From Bacteroidota bacterium (GTDB taxonomy: Bacteria > Bacteroidota > Ignavibacteria > SZUA-365), in NCBI GenBank assembly GCA_029907355.1, contig JARYLZ010000031.1, forward strand, positions 1 to 33,079: a DNA stretch of 33,079 bases, in the 5' to 3' direction. Shown here piece by piece: positions 15,144 through 23,182 of the stretch; the first letter of the stretch is position 1; every line of letters starts with the position of its first letter. The notes under the pieces were generated by a model. It did no database searches and had not been told where the DNA came from. It saw nothing but the letters and a program-made list of their open reading frames with translations. Both the position numbers and the translations under genes were made by a program.

Positions 15144-15599
15144 TCATCGAACCGTTCCGAACGCTCGACGGATGAAATACAACAATGCCCCCGCCGCCGC
15201 GTAGACCATGATCGACGGGATATAATACATCGCGAAACTCCCTTCGGGATCGCCGCCGAAATAATCGACCATCCCCAAAGAGTCCAATACCGTATGCAGG
15301 AGAAGTGCGACGAGTGTGGTCCCTGCATAGGCGGCTTCGAGAACGGTGTACCGTTTCCAGAAACCGTAACGGTGCCAGAACCCCTTTCGCGAATCGAACA
15401 TGGAGAAGAGCAAAGCGGCCACACTGAAGGTGCTGAACCAGATGAAGAAAGGGGTGAACGACGGGAGGTTGCCGCGGAAGGGATGGGAAAAAGCTTCGAT
15501 GATGAAGAAAGGGACGACCCAGGAAGACATGAGCAGAAGGAATACGCCGGGGTTGCGGTGGAGTTTCATGCGATACCCATTTTCGATATTTGACGTCAT
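15144..15599 (-). CDS. Small four-helix membrane protein, unknown function
   Basis: The product is 151 aa from 15599, or 141 aa from the ATG at 15569 (MKLHRNPGVFLLLM), which puts positive residues right before the first helix and is perhaps better. Four hydrophobic helices are visible: GVFLLLMSSWVVPFFIIEAF, FTPFFIWFSTFSVAALLFSM, YTVLEAAYAGTTLVALLLHT and YIPSIMVYAAAGALLYFI. Basic residues follow helix 2 (DSRKGFWHRYGFWKRY) and end the protein (RRAFGTVR). I do not recognise the family. It stands alone, with the decayed methyltransferase upstream. Confidence 0.65.
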   Translation of the reverse strand: MTSNIENGYRMKLHRNPGVFLLLMSSWVVPFFIIEAFSHPFRGNLPSFTPFFIWFSTFSVAALLFSMFDSRKGFWHRYGFWKRYTVLEAAYAGTTLVALLLHTVLDSLGMVDYFGGDPEGSFAMYYIPSIMVYAAAGALLYFIRRAFGTVR

Positions 15600-15689
15600 G
15601 GGGAAATGCGGGTATGAAGCGTAACCAACGGTTCGGCGCTTTTGAGCGATCCGACCATGATCCCGGCTTCATCGAGGTCGACCGCTCTC

Positions 15690-16070
15690 ATTGCGCAGTT
15701 CCCTGCCGTCCGCCGGGACGAATGAGACTTTCTTCAATTTCACTGCATCCTTCTTCAACACACTTCATATCAATTCCGCGTGACGCTCAATCCAGCCGCT
15801 GCGGCGGCGCATTCGGTCACGGAGAGTATTCCCGACGAGATGTCGAAGCCGGTCATGAGATAACCGCCCCCGGCAAGTTCGATCGTGCGCCTCGCCGTCC
15901 CGCACCCTACCTCGAGTATCATGGCACCCAAGCGGATGGATAATTCCTCGATGAGGAAATCCCCCTCGGCGATGGTGTGTTTCGTGAAGACGTTTTTCCC
16001 CTACACAGCGGGATGCGTATCGAAAAACTCTCCCCAAGTTTTTTCCTCGGCATCGTGGTATGCGTTTTCA
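15690..16070 (-). pseudogene. Decayed class I SAM-dependent methyltransferase
   Basis: On the minus strand, residues ENAYHDAEEKTWGEFFDTH (from 16069), then TKHTIAEGDFLIEELSIRLG, then motif I ILEVGCGTARRTIELAGGG (about 15863-15919) and YLMTGFDIS are read in one frame, as expected for the N-terminal half of a Rossmann-fold methyltransferase. That frame is broken by a TAG at 16001-16003, which splits the N-terminal piece from motif I, and by a TGA at 15770-15772. After a frameshift the continuation KKVSFVPADGREL (about 15694-15757) matches the strand that normally follows. No intact start or C-terminus is seen. The gene appears dead; sequencing error could explain one but hardly all of the lesions. 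Confidence 0.7.
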
Positions 16071-16401
16071 AGGGATTATCGAGTCCATCCACGGGATCGA
16101 GACATGGGACAAGTTTGCTCATGACGCTTGCTCATTCGCGCGAGTACCTGCCTCTCGCCGTTGTGCGTCACGGCGTTCCCGAACATCATGATATCCGGTT
16201 CGCCGCGCGCGCGATCAACGCGTTCGTCATCGATCCCTCTATGCCGCGCTGTATCCGAGCGGATCGCCGGGGGGATTGTCTTCTTATCGGTGTGTTCTGT
16301 CTTGAATCGAAGAACATGCAAGGCTCTGATGGAGAAAGTCCGAAAAGCACCTATGGCCGGTCGAAAGACGGCTTCTCTTCGAAAGAGCTTGCACAGAGTG
16401 T
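16071..16401. other. Non-coding remnant upstream of the methyltransferase pseudogene
   Basis: No intact gene is recognised in these 331 bp. One minus-strand frame (NAVTHNGERQVLARMSKRHEQ) and one plus-strand frame stay open for about 100 codons, but neither resembles a family I know and neither has a ribosome site. It may be further debris of a lost gene. Confidence 0.4.
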
Positions 16402-16932
16402 TCATTCTCGTGTCCCTGTCGGATCCTTGACGAGATGGATATCGTCGACCCAAACCGTCCCTTTACCGTCCACGACGATATTCAACTTGACATTGTTCGG
16501 GTTTTCCCCTTCCCGCAAAAAGAACTCCGTCTCCTCCTGAGACCACTCTCTCGTCCCGCTCAAGGGCGAAATCAAGTCGCGCGAAAAGTACTCCCCCTTG
16601 GCTGGAAAACAGCACCACATTTCCAGGTATGCTTTCCCTTCGAGACCTTCCGTGCGCACCTTGGCACGATATGTTACCCGCGTGTTTTCAACATCGATGT
16701 CTCCCGTTTCGTAGAGCCGCACCGTCGTCGGCTCGTTCACGGTGATTCGGAGCGAACCGTTTCCGTCACTCGAAATCGCGGCATCGAGAGAAACAAGCGA
16801 GGCATCTACGACGCCCCGCATACTCTCGACAGGGTACGTTTTCAATTCGAGGGACTCGTTTTTCGAACACCCTGCGGAGATGATCATCGCCGCCGAGAAA
16901 CAACAGAGAAGGGTTGAATCGATGTTTCGCAT
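16402..16932 (-). CDS. Lipoprotein with jelly-roll (carbohydrate-binding-module-like) domain
   Basis: The product is 176 aa. The signal ends in lipobox ISAGC (Cys22), so it should be a membrane-anchored lipoprotein. The remainder is all beta: SLRITVNEPTTVRLYETGDI, VTYRAKVRTEGLEGKAYLEMW, REWSQEETEFFL, NNVKLNIVVDGKGTVWVDDIHL. The final strand, VWVDDIHL, is typical of jelly-roll carbohydrate-binding modules, in which an aromatic/acidic strand closes the sandwich. This suggests glycan or cell-surface binding, by fold only. A ribosome site (GGGAG seven bases before the ATG) supports the start at 16932. It stands alone between two gene-poor stretches. Confidence 0.8.
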   Translation of the reverse strand: MRNIDSTLLCCFSAAMIISAGCSKNESLELKTYPVESMRGVVDASLVSLDAAISSDGNGSLRITVNEPTTVRLYETGDIDVENTRVTYRAKVRTEGLEGKAYLEMWCCFPAKGEYFSRDLISPLSGTREWSQEETEFFLREGENPNNVKLNIVVDGKGTVWVDDIHLVKDPTGTRE

Positions 16933-18004
16933 TGGTCTGCTCCCGGAATATGGACGATGTGTGAGAACCGTCGTGCGCGTGGGAAAGAGATACGACCGAA
17001 ACCGTGAGGACCGAAACCGACCTCGGAGATCGAAGCAATGGGATTGTCACCAGGGGATTGCACCCATCCGGCGTCTTTCGACAGGACACGACCGCGGTGG
17101 ATATCAAGACGCGTGGCCGTACTATTGCGCGGGCGGGTTCCGTTTTGATTCACCCGCGTCGCCCCCAGGCAACATGCTCGGAATCGTCTTGCTTTCTCTC
17201 GCTCACCAGCCGTATATCATCGAACGGCATCAGGGAAGATACCGCCGGAGAAAAGCACCTTGCATAGGGGTGGAAAATCGATAGAAACGACCGGCTCAAC
17301 GTGGAGAACATAAAATCCGCATTCCCGGGAAACAAAACTTCCCGTCCGAAACGGTCGGACCTGTTCAACGGCGGATCTGTGCCCGTTCAAGCGGCCTCGG
17401 CTCAAAGGAACACACAGGAACGGTTATTTCGCGTTCCGTCTCGATCATCCTACACGACCACGGTACACCGGACGAGCGTACGTTGCGACCGCCATGGATG
17501 GGACCGGTAGACGCGAGCGACGCCGCTTTCCCTCAGGCTCTCGCTCGTTCACGCCCCCTCAAGGTGCAACCTGTTTCACGTTTCTCTCTCAGAGGCGGTT
17601 TCGAACACAGCGGGAATACGAGTACCTGACGAAATCGATTCCCCGGTTTCCTCCGCCGCTGCTCTCGAACCATCGTGTCGTTCCGACCGCCGCATCGACA
17701 CCTCTCGTGGGCACTTTTTCGAACGGCCGCCCCCGGACGGATGGGCCAATCATGATGATACGCGACCTGATATCCCGACACGAAGCATCGCCATCCCGTT
17801 CGGTAAGGTCGTTCGAGGTATTCCTCTGCCTACTCGACGAGTAACGAAACCCCTTCAGACGAAGAAATGCGATATATCAGGAGACCGGTCTCTCGGCCGA
17901 CGGGCAGAACGTCTCAGCATGGGCCGATGCTTTTTCCCGTTCACGTATGGCGGTTTGACAAGCTGTTTACCCGTCCGGGACCCGTCAGGCGTTCCGCAAC
18001 GATA
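16933..18004. other. Long stretch without recognisable gene
   Basis: These 1,072 bp lie upstream of the lipoprotein gene and downstream of the FMN reductase gene. Both strands have open frames of 60-180 codons because of the high GC content, but they are rich in Arg, Ser and Pro, lack ribosome sites and show no family motif. I see no RNA gene, repeat or mobile-element end. It may be eroded coding sequence. Confidence 0.5.
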
Positions 18005-18568
18005 TCACGTTTGGGAGGTGACGTGAACCCATTTCTTCAGGGCGAACAGGAGATCGCGGACGAACTTCCTCGTCGTTTCGTCTGTCACGTTCCCTTCGGC
18101 GTCGAATATCTGCTCGGCACGTGCGACGAAGACGTCCGGCTTTCCGAGCGGCAACGCGCCGATGTACGTGAGAACGTGCCGCAAATGCATCTGCGCGCGA
18201 ACCGTCCCGAAATTCCCCGTGCTCGCCCCCATGATGGCAACCGGTTTCCCGTTGAGCGGATGTTTGGGCGGGCGGGACGCCCAGTCGATCGCGTTCTTGA
18301 GCACGCCGCTGATCGACCCGTTGTACTCCGGGCTCGCGATCAGGACCGCGTCCGCTTGCGCGATGCACGAGCGGAAATCTTCTACCGAGGGGGGAAATGG
18401 TTTCTCGGTATCCTGGTTGAACAAGGGGAGTGTGGAGAGATCGAAGATCTCCATCGTCATGCCCGGCGGGAGCAGTTCACCTGCGAGACGCAGAAGAGCG
18501 GTGTTGTACGACGCTTTGCGCAGACTGCCGGAGATACCGAGAACACGAAGGGGCATGTTCGTTTCCAT
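18005..18568 (-). CDS. NADPH-dependent FMN reductase (flavodoxin-fold)
   Basis: The product is 187 aa from the ATG at 18568, or 183 aa from 18556 (MPLRVLGISGS). It has the flavodoxin-like FMN-binding loop GISGSLRKASYNTALLR near the start, the second conserved loop ASPEYNGSISGVLKNAIDWASR and the strand VAIMGASTGNFGTVRAQMHLR. These are the hallmarks of the NAD(P)H-dependent FMN reductase / chromate and quinone reductase family, which reduces flavins, quinones or metals in the cytoplasm. It is 185 bp downstream of the DUF1858 gene on the same strand; whether they share a transcript is uncertain. A short palindrome lies just before the start. Confidence 0.92.
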   Translation of the reverse strand: METNMPLRVLGISGSLRKASYNTALLRLAGELLPPGMTMEIFDLSTLPLFNQDTEKPFPPSVEDFRSCIAQADAVLIASPEYNGSISGVLKNAIDWASRPPKHPLNGKPVAIMGASTGNFGTVRAQMHLRHVLTYIGALPLGKPDVFVARAEQIFDAEGNVTDETTRKFVRDLLFALKKWVHVTSQT

Positions 18569-18578
18569 AGCACAATAC

Positions 18579-18588
18579 CACTATAGTG
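18579..18588. promoter_or_regulatory. 10-bp palindrome before the FMN reductase gene
   Basis: CACTATAGTG is a perfect palindrome 10 bp upstream of the ATG at 18568. It contains TATAGT, which could serve as a promoter element, or it may be an operator. It is too short for strong statistical weight. Confidence 0.25.
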
Positions 18589-18753
18589 AAATTGCGGATG
18601 ATATCCCGCCGATGGAACTCCCGTTCGAAACGTTACCCGGCTGGTGAAGTGCAATGGGGGAGGTCGTCGCCTCCTGCCGCGTCACAGCCGGGTTCCGGCG
18701 GGTGTATCGGTTCGAAACGATGCCGTTGCCCACGCTTCATGGTTTTCGGTTCC

Positions 18754-19275
18754 TCACCCGATGAACGTGAAATGCCTGCCCTGCACCGTGGGATCATGCT
18801 TGTGGAAGACCCGCCTCTTTCGCTTTCGCATGGCATCGATGAGCGGTACGGGTTCGAAATCGGTGATGAGCAGAATATACCGCCCCGGTTCGAGATCGTC
18901 GATCCGTTCGTCTACCTGTGCGAGGGGCACTTCGCCGCGCCGCAACAGGGCCGTCCCATCGACGATGAACTGCGGCTCCCCGTCGATCCATTCCGGATCC
19001 TCTGCCGAATATGGGATATCGGTCGCCGTCGGAGAGACGATCCCTACGACCAATTCATCCTGTCCCACCGCGCGTCGCAAGGTGTTCACCAGCCTCGACG
19101 GATCCATACCGGCGACCTGGGCGACTCTTTCCAACGTGGCGAGTTTTCCGACCGTCTTCCGAAGGACCGGGTTCTTCAAGTTCTTGAAGACCGGTGATAT
19201 GCTCATGATCTGCGGTTCCAGTTCGGGGAACGCCTCCAGAACGTCGAACAACCTGCATCCCGGTTCGATGTTCAT
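18754..19275 (-). CDS. DUF1858 + DUF2249-like protein
   Basis: The product is 173 aa and cytoplasmic. Residues 1-70 match DUF1858 (FDVLEAFPELEPQIM, FKNLKNPVLRKTVGKLATLERVAQVAGM), a helical domain related to the N-terminal part of the iron-sulfur repair protein ScdA/RIC. Residues about 95-173 resemble DUF2249, a TusA-like fold (VDGTALLRRGEVPLAQV, DLEPGRYILLITDFEPVPLIDAMRK). Such genes occur beside DUF438 and hemerythrin genes in anaerobes and denitrifiers and are linked to nitrosative or redox stress, but the biochemical role is not settled. A GGAGG ten bases upstream supports the start at 19275. It follows the DUF438-hemerythrin gene by 76 bp. Confidence 0.85.
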   Translation of the reverse strand: MNIEPGCRLFDVLEAFPELEPQIMSISPVFKNLKNPVLRKTVGKLATLERVAQVAGMDPSRLVNTLRRAVGQDELVVGIVSPTATDIPYSAEDPEWIDGEPQFIVDGTALLRRGEVPLAQVDERIDDLEPGRYILLITDFEPVPLIDAMRKRKRRVFHKHDPTVQGRHFTFIG

Positions 19276-19351
19276 CCAGTTGTGACCCTCCGTTCTACCG
19301 GCTCTTCAGCCATGTGACTGCCGACCTTCATGTCCTCGCAGACGGGGGTCG

Positions 19352-20599
19352 TCACACCGGCGGCTCATCGTACGTCAAGAGACGGCGTTCACCTTCGAGG
19401 GTTCTGACTTCCGTCAGGTCCTGTGTCACCTCGAGCGTCCCGAGGTACCGTCCTTCGGGATCGCGCACGGCATAGTAACAGATGGAGATCATCCGACCGC
19501 CCATGTTGATCCAAAACCGCGCGCGGTCCTGCTTGCCTTCCTTGAAGTCGCTCACGATCCGATTGACGATGTGGACGCTCTTGGGGGGGTGGCAGTACTG
19601 GACCTTTCGGCCGAGAATCGCACGTGATCGGTCGAAAATTCGGTTCCTGCCTGGACTGAAATAGCGCACGGTGTCGTCTCTGTCCACGAAGGTCAAATCG
19701 ACGGGAAGCGTGCCGAGCATCGCCGTAAGTTCCGCGAGGCTGAAACTGCCCGTCGGCATGCGCACATGGCCGCTGTCCGCTGCTTGTTTCATCGGTTCGC
19801 GGCTGATGCCCCCGGCCGGTTCCCATGCGGTTTCGGGGGCGTACAGGCAATACCCGTACTCGTCGCTCTGCAGGGAGATCTCGTACCAATCCTGCTCGGT
19901 CAAGAGGTCGAGCGCGGTGGGAAAGAGGATTTTCTCTTCCTTGTAGATCATCTCTTCGATCGCCTGAACGGCAGGTGCGACCGTGAAGGCGTTGTACGCT
20001 TTCGCTTCGGCGGCGCTCATGCGCTCCGTCCTCTGCAGGCCGTCGAGCGTCTCCTTCAACAACGAACGGACCTCGTCGTGCTTGCCCCACATCACCGTCG
20101 GCGGACCGGGGAGGTTGTTCTTTTCGAAGAACGGAAAGAGCAGGTATTCCTTTCGGCGGTAATGCTTGTCGACGTCGGTCAGGTCGTTCAGGAGACCCTG
20201 GATCTCACGCATGGGTTCGGTGGCGTCGACATTGTCGGGGAGGGATCCGAGTTGTTCCATCAGCGCGCGGATGCGTGCGGTCGTCTTCGACAGCTCGCGG
20301 TTCTCCTGCACGAACGTGTGGAGGGGGTGCCCCGGAACCGTTTCCGGCGTCCCGCTCTTGTCGAGATGTTTCCTGAGCACTCGCGTGTGTGCATCGCACA
20401 ACCGCTGGATCGATTCTGCGGGAATGCCTTCCTGGACCAGCTGGACCTCCATTTGGAAAACGTCCCCATAATCGGCTTCTTCGAGCAACTCTTCCAGCTC
20501 CCTTTTCACTTCCTCTTCGTCGGCACCCTCATGGAGGCGGCGAACCAGCTTTTTCATGGTCTCGATGCGCTGCCGGCGGTTGTCGATGATTTCGCTCAT
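19352..20599 (-). CDS. DUF438-hemerythrin-PAS protein
   Basis: The product is 415 aa and cytoplasmic. Residues 1-80 are DUF438 (MKKLVRRLHEGADEEEVKRE), about 88-240 a hemerythrin-like HHE domain with candidate iron ligands in GHPLHTFVQEN, DKHYRRKEYLLFPFFEK, MWGKHDEVR and MIYKEEKILFP, and about 290-405 a PAS domain (VDLTFVDRDDTVRYFS, VQYCHPPKSVHIVNRI, YLGTLEVTQDLTEVR). The set is a known architecture (DUF438 with PAS). It probably senses oxygen, nitric oxide or redox state with a di-iron site and passes that to the DUF1858 protein; this is inference. A strong ribosome site (AAGGAG five bases before the ATG) fixes the start. The ATG overlaps the stop of a 27-codon upstream frame. Confidence 0.93.
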   Translation of the reverse strand: MSEIIDNRRQRIETMKKLVRRLHEGADEEEVKRELEELLEEADYGDVFQMEVQLVQEGIPAESIQRLCDAHTRVLRKHLDKSGTPETVPGHPLHTFVQENRELSKTTARIRALMEQLGSLPDNVDATEPMREIQGLLNDLTDVDKHYRRKEYLLFPFFEKNNLPGPPTVMWGKHDEVRSLLKETLDGLQRTERMSAAEAKAYNAFTVAPAVQAIEEMIYKEEKILFPTALDLLTEQDWYEISLQSDEYGYCLYAPETAWEPAGGISREPMKQAADSGHVRMPTGSFSLAELTAMLGTLPVDLTFVDRDDTVRYFSPGRNRIFDRSRAILGRKVQYCHPPKSVHIVNRIVSDFKEGKQDRARFWINMGGRMISICYYAVRDPEGRYLGTLEVTQDLTEVRTLEGERRLLTYDEPPV

Positions 20600-20679
20600 A
20601 GGGGCTCCTTCGTCTCCGGGTTTCCAGGTTTATGGGGAATGTATTGGTGGTCTTCCTTGAACCGCAGATCGTCTCTCAT
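20596..20679 (-). CDS. Possible 27-aa leader peptide coupled to the DUF438 gene
   Basis: An ATG at 20679 with a GAGG site seven bases upstream opens a 27-codon frame (MRDDLRFKEDHQYIPHKPGN, then a charged tail). Its TGA at 20596-20598 overlaps the ATG of the DUF438 gene. Ribosome site plus stop/start overlap argue for translation. The peptide resembles nothing I know; it may act only through coupling. Confidence 0.4.
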   Translation of the reverse strand: MRDDLRFKEDHQYIPHKPGNPETKEPL

Positions 20680-21224
20680 TTCTCGACCTCTTCCCGCGCA
20701 ACGAGATGTGTCGGGACTCGGGCGACTCGTCCACTCTTCGGGAAGAGCATACAACCCGACCTGCCGTCGATGGCACCGTGCAGAGGTCTCCATACCAAAC
20801 ACGAATTCTCGCTTTCCGGTTCCACGCTCTCGCGGTTTCGACCTTCCTTCACGACCGAACCGCAAGGATCATGGATGTTCCAGAGGGAATACCTTGAGCA
20901 AGACGGAGCTCCCTCAAAGTGCAGGCGACACTCGATCCGTATTGAGCGGCGATTGCTCGTCTCCCGGCGGACACCCCGCTTCCATGGGGGGATACCTCCG
21001 TTGAGAGAGGGCCTTCATTCTTCAAAGGCGCTCGGGCATTTTCCTTGTCCTCTGCGCTCGACGACACGAGGGAAACGACACCGGCGGGAGAGATTTATCA
21101 TCGCCCGTTCACCTTCATCGTGTGCCGGAAGCCGTATAGTCTTTCATCCCCGCAGGGGCTACCGGTTTCCCGCTTCCACCTTCTCGCACCAGCCCCGGCG
21201 TGGTAACGAACTCTCACGGGACGA
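20680..21224. other. Intergenic region before the DUF438 operon
   Basis: No gene is recognised in these 545 bp between the CDF transporter gene and the DUF438 unit. TTGAG and CTCAA form a loose inverted repeat near 20893-20918, with a 16-base spacer. I looked for FNR- or NsrR-like sites and found no convincing match. The region should hold the promoter of the DUF438 operon. Confidence 0.5.
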
Positions 21225-22127
21225 TCAAGACACGCAGTTCCGCCTGTCCAGGGGGCAGCCGTTTTCTCCGGACGCTTCGAGCTGGATGGTCGCGTGTCCA
21301 ACACCGAATCGACAGCGGAGAGTGTCGTGGATTCCATTGAGGAACTCGTTGTCCGGCATAGCGTTGCTCACGACGAGATGGACGGTCAGAGCGGCTTCCC
21401 TCGTGCTCATCGGCCACACGTGCAGGTCGTGGAGGCTCTGGACGTTGTCGATGCCCTCCAGGTAGTTACGTATGCCGGCGATATCGATATGCTTCGGTAC
21501 GGCGTCCATGGCGTAGTTCACGGAATCTTTGAGCAAATCCCAGGTCCCTGCGAACACGACGGCCACGACGGCGAGAGTGACGACGGGATCCACCCACAAC
21601 CACCCCTTGAGGATGATGACGAGCCCTGCGGCTGCGACGCCGAGCGATACCGCCGCGTCCGCCGCCATGTGGAGAAAGGCGGCGCGGATATTGAGGTCGG
21701 ATTTTCTCTCACGGAGGAAGAGGGCGGCGGTCAGCGCGTTGATGACGACCCCGATGACCGCCACCGCGATGACCGTCATTCCCTGTACGGGTCTCGGTTC
21801 GATGAGACGCCCAACGGCCTCCCGTGTAATGCCGCCGAGCACGACGAGGAGAAGGACGGCGCTCACGAGCGAAGCCATGACGGTGGCTTTCCGAAAGCCG
21901 TATGTCCTTCGCTCCGTCGCGGTTTTCCGCGCGAGCGTGTTCGCCCCCCACGCCATCAGAAGGACGACGATATCGCTCGCGTTGTGCCCTGCATCTGCGA
22001 TGAGCACGAGGGAATCCGCCGCCAGTCCATAGGCGACTTCGACAGTGACGAAGATCGTGTTGAGCGCGATCCCGAGAGCGAAAGAGCGGCTGGCAACATC
22101 CGCCTTGTGTTCGTGAGCTGCAGGCAT
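21225..22127 (-). CDS. Cation diffusion facilitator (CDF) metal exporter
   Basis: The product is 300 aa. A short His-containing N-terminus (MPAAHEHKAD) precedes six transmembrane helices. The metal-site residues are visible in helix 2 (ADAGHNASDIVVLLMAWG, HxxxD) and helix 5 (AFLHMAADAAVSLGVA, HxxxD), the pattern of zinc/cadmium-type CDF proteins such as CzcD and ZitB. The cytoplasmic C-terminal domain follows from about residue 200 (YLEGIDNVQSLHDLHVWPMS, LTVHLVVS, GHATIQLE), and it ends in Cys-containing GCPLDRRNCVS. It exports divalent metal, most likely zinc, across the inner membrane by proton antiport. The gene is monocistronic by appearance. No metal-responsive regulator is adjacent. Confidence 0.95.
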   Translation of the reverse strand: MPAAHEHKADVASRSFALGIALNTIFVTVEVAYGLAADSLVLIADAGHNASDIVVLLMAWGANTLARKTATERRTYGFRKATVMASLVSAVLLLVVLGGITREAVGRLIEPRPVQGMTVIAVAVIGVVINALTAALFLRERKSDLNIRAAFLHMAADAAVSLGVAAAGLVIILKGWLWVDPVVTLAVVAVVFAGTWDLLKDSVNYAMDAVPKHIDIAGIRNYLEGIDNVQSLHDLHVWPMSTREAALTVHLVVSNAMPDNEFLNGIHDTLRCRFGVGHATIQLEASGENGCPLDRRNCVS

Positions 22128-22342
22128 GAATCACTCGGGCGAGGGGGATTGTATTCAGCGCGTGCGACGGGACGACTCGATCTTCCCCCGCCTCACGTGA
22201 AATACCATCGATCGGGAGATTCTCGAATCCGACATCCCGATTTCGGACAGGACGAGAAGATTCGCTATCGACATGCTCCCGGTCCCTTTCCTTCATCGAC
22301 GTTCGCGTAGCACAAAAGCTCCGTTCCTCCATTCGTGACGTC

Positions 22343-22849
22343 TCACGGCGCGATCAGCGTCCGCCTATTTTCACCGGATACCGATATCCAGATCGCCTCT
22401 ACGCCGATGGATACGATGCCGACCGCCTTGTAACCACGTGCGAAAACCCGGATCGCGAAATATCCGAAAGCGATAGCGGAAACGAACCCCAACCCGACAA
22501 CGGACACCGACAGCACGGGGACGGTGAACACGCCGACCGAGACGAAGACGACGGTGACCGGTGCCAAGGAAATGAGACCTCTCGAAATGACAAGGCCGAT
22601 GGCGAAGACACCGGTGGCGGATGTTCCGAGAGCAACGACGCCCTTCGCATGACGGAGGCTTCCATTCGGGTGCGGAGGACCGAGGTCGATCGAGAGGGGG
22701 GGCAATCCGAAAAGACGCCGAGGTGATTCGTACCTGTGAGGTTGTGAAACCATGGCGGCCGCTATCAGACGAAAAGGGTCGGCGACACGATCCATGAATC
22801 GCCCCCAGCGATTCATGCGAGCGTTCTCTTTCTCAATGTACTCGTTCAT
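22343..22849 (-). CDS. Membrane protein with Gly-rich hydrophobic repeats, unknown
   Basis: The product is 168 aa from the ATG at 22849 (MNEYIEKENARMNRWGRFMD). Residues 1-80 are soluble and charged. From about 85 on it is nearly all hydrophobic with regularly spaced Gly (GVVALGTSATGVFAIGLV, VSVGVFTVPVLSVSVVGLGF, GYFAIRVFARGYKAVGIVSI), suggesting about three helices or a short-period repeat. I recall proteins with alternating ALG/SIG-like repeats of this look, but no function. The upstream in-frame extension was not used because it lacks features and a ribosome site. Confidence 0.65.
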   Translation of the reverse strand: MNEYIEKENARMNRWGRFMDRVADPFRLIAAAMVSQPHRYESPRRLFGLPPLSIDLGPPHPNGSLRHAKGVVALGTSATGVFAIGLVISRGLISLAPVTVVFVSVGVFTVPVLSVSVVGLGFVSAIAFGYFAIRVFARGYKAVGIVSIGVEAIWISVSGENRRTLIAP

Positions 22850-23182
22850 ACCCGACCCATGTCGTGAAAACGATCCGCGAAGGAAACGAACGAAGAACCT
22901 GAAATGACACCTGCACATGAGACAGCCATCTCACATGGCATTCTGCCAACAGGACCTGCTCAATGTCGGGAAAACGGAAGAAATATTCACTCGAACGCGA
23001 CGTCCGTATCGTGCGGGGAGCGTGCAAAGGCATTCGTGGAATCGCTGATTTGAACCATGGATTTCAAGGATCGAACGGGACAGGATCCGGTGCTTCCATG
23101 AAAAGGCATCGGAGACAACTTTTCCATTCCAGGAACAATTTTTCCCGCCCCGGCGTACTGTCTCGCAATGACCGGAGGTTCG
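22850..23182. other. Divergent intergenic region
   Basis: This 333-bp region separates the divergent membrane-protein and lamin-tail genes and should hold both promoters. TTGAA (23050-23054) and TTCAA (23063-23067) form a small inverted repeat around CCATGG. No RNA gene or further structure was seen. Confidence 0.5.

Noticed and set aside
16076-16453. 125-codon minus frame and overlapping plus frame at 15977-16540
   Set aside because: They have no ribosome site or family features and run across the pseudogene and the lipoprotein gene end.
17867-18586. 239-codon plus frame
   Set aside because: It is antisense to the FMN reductase gene, which has clear flavodoxin-fold motifs.
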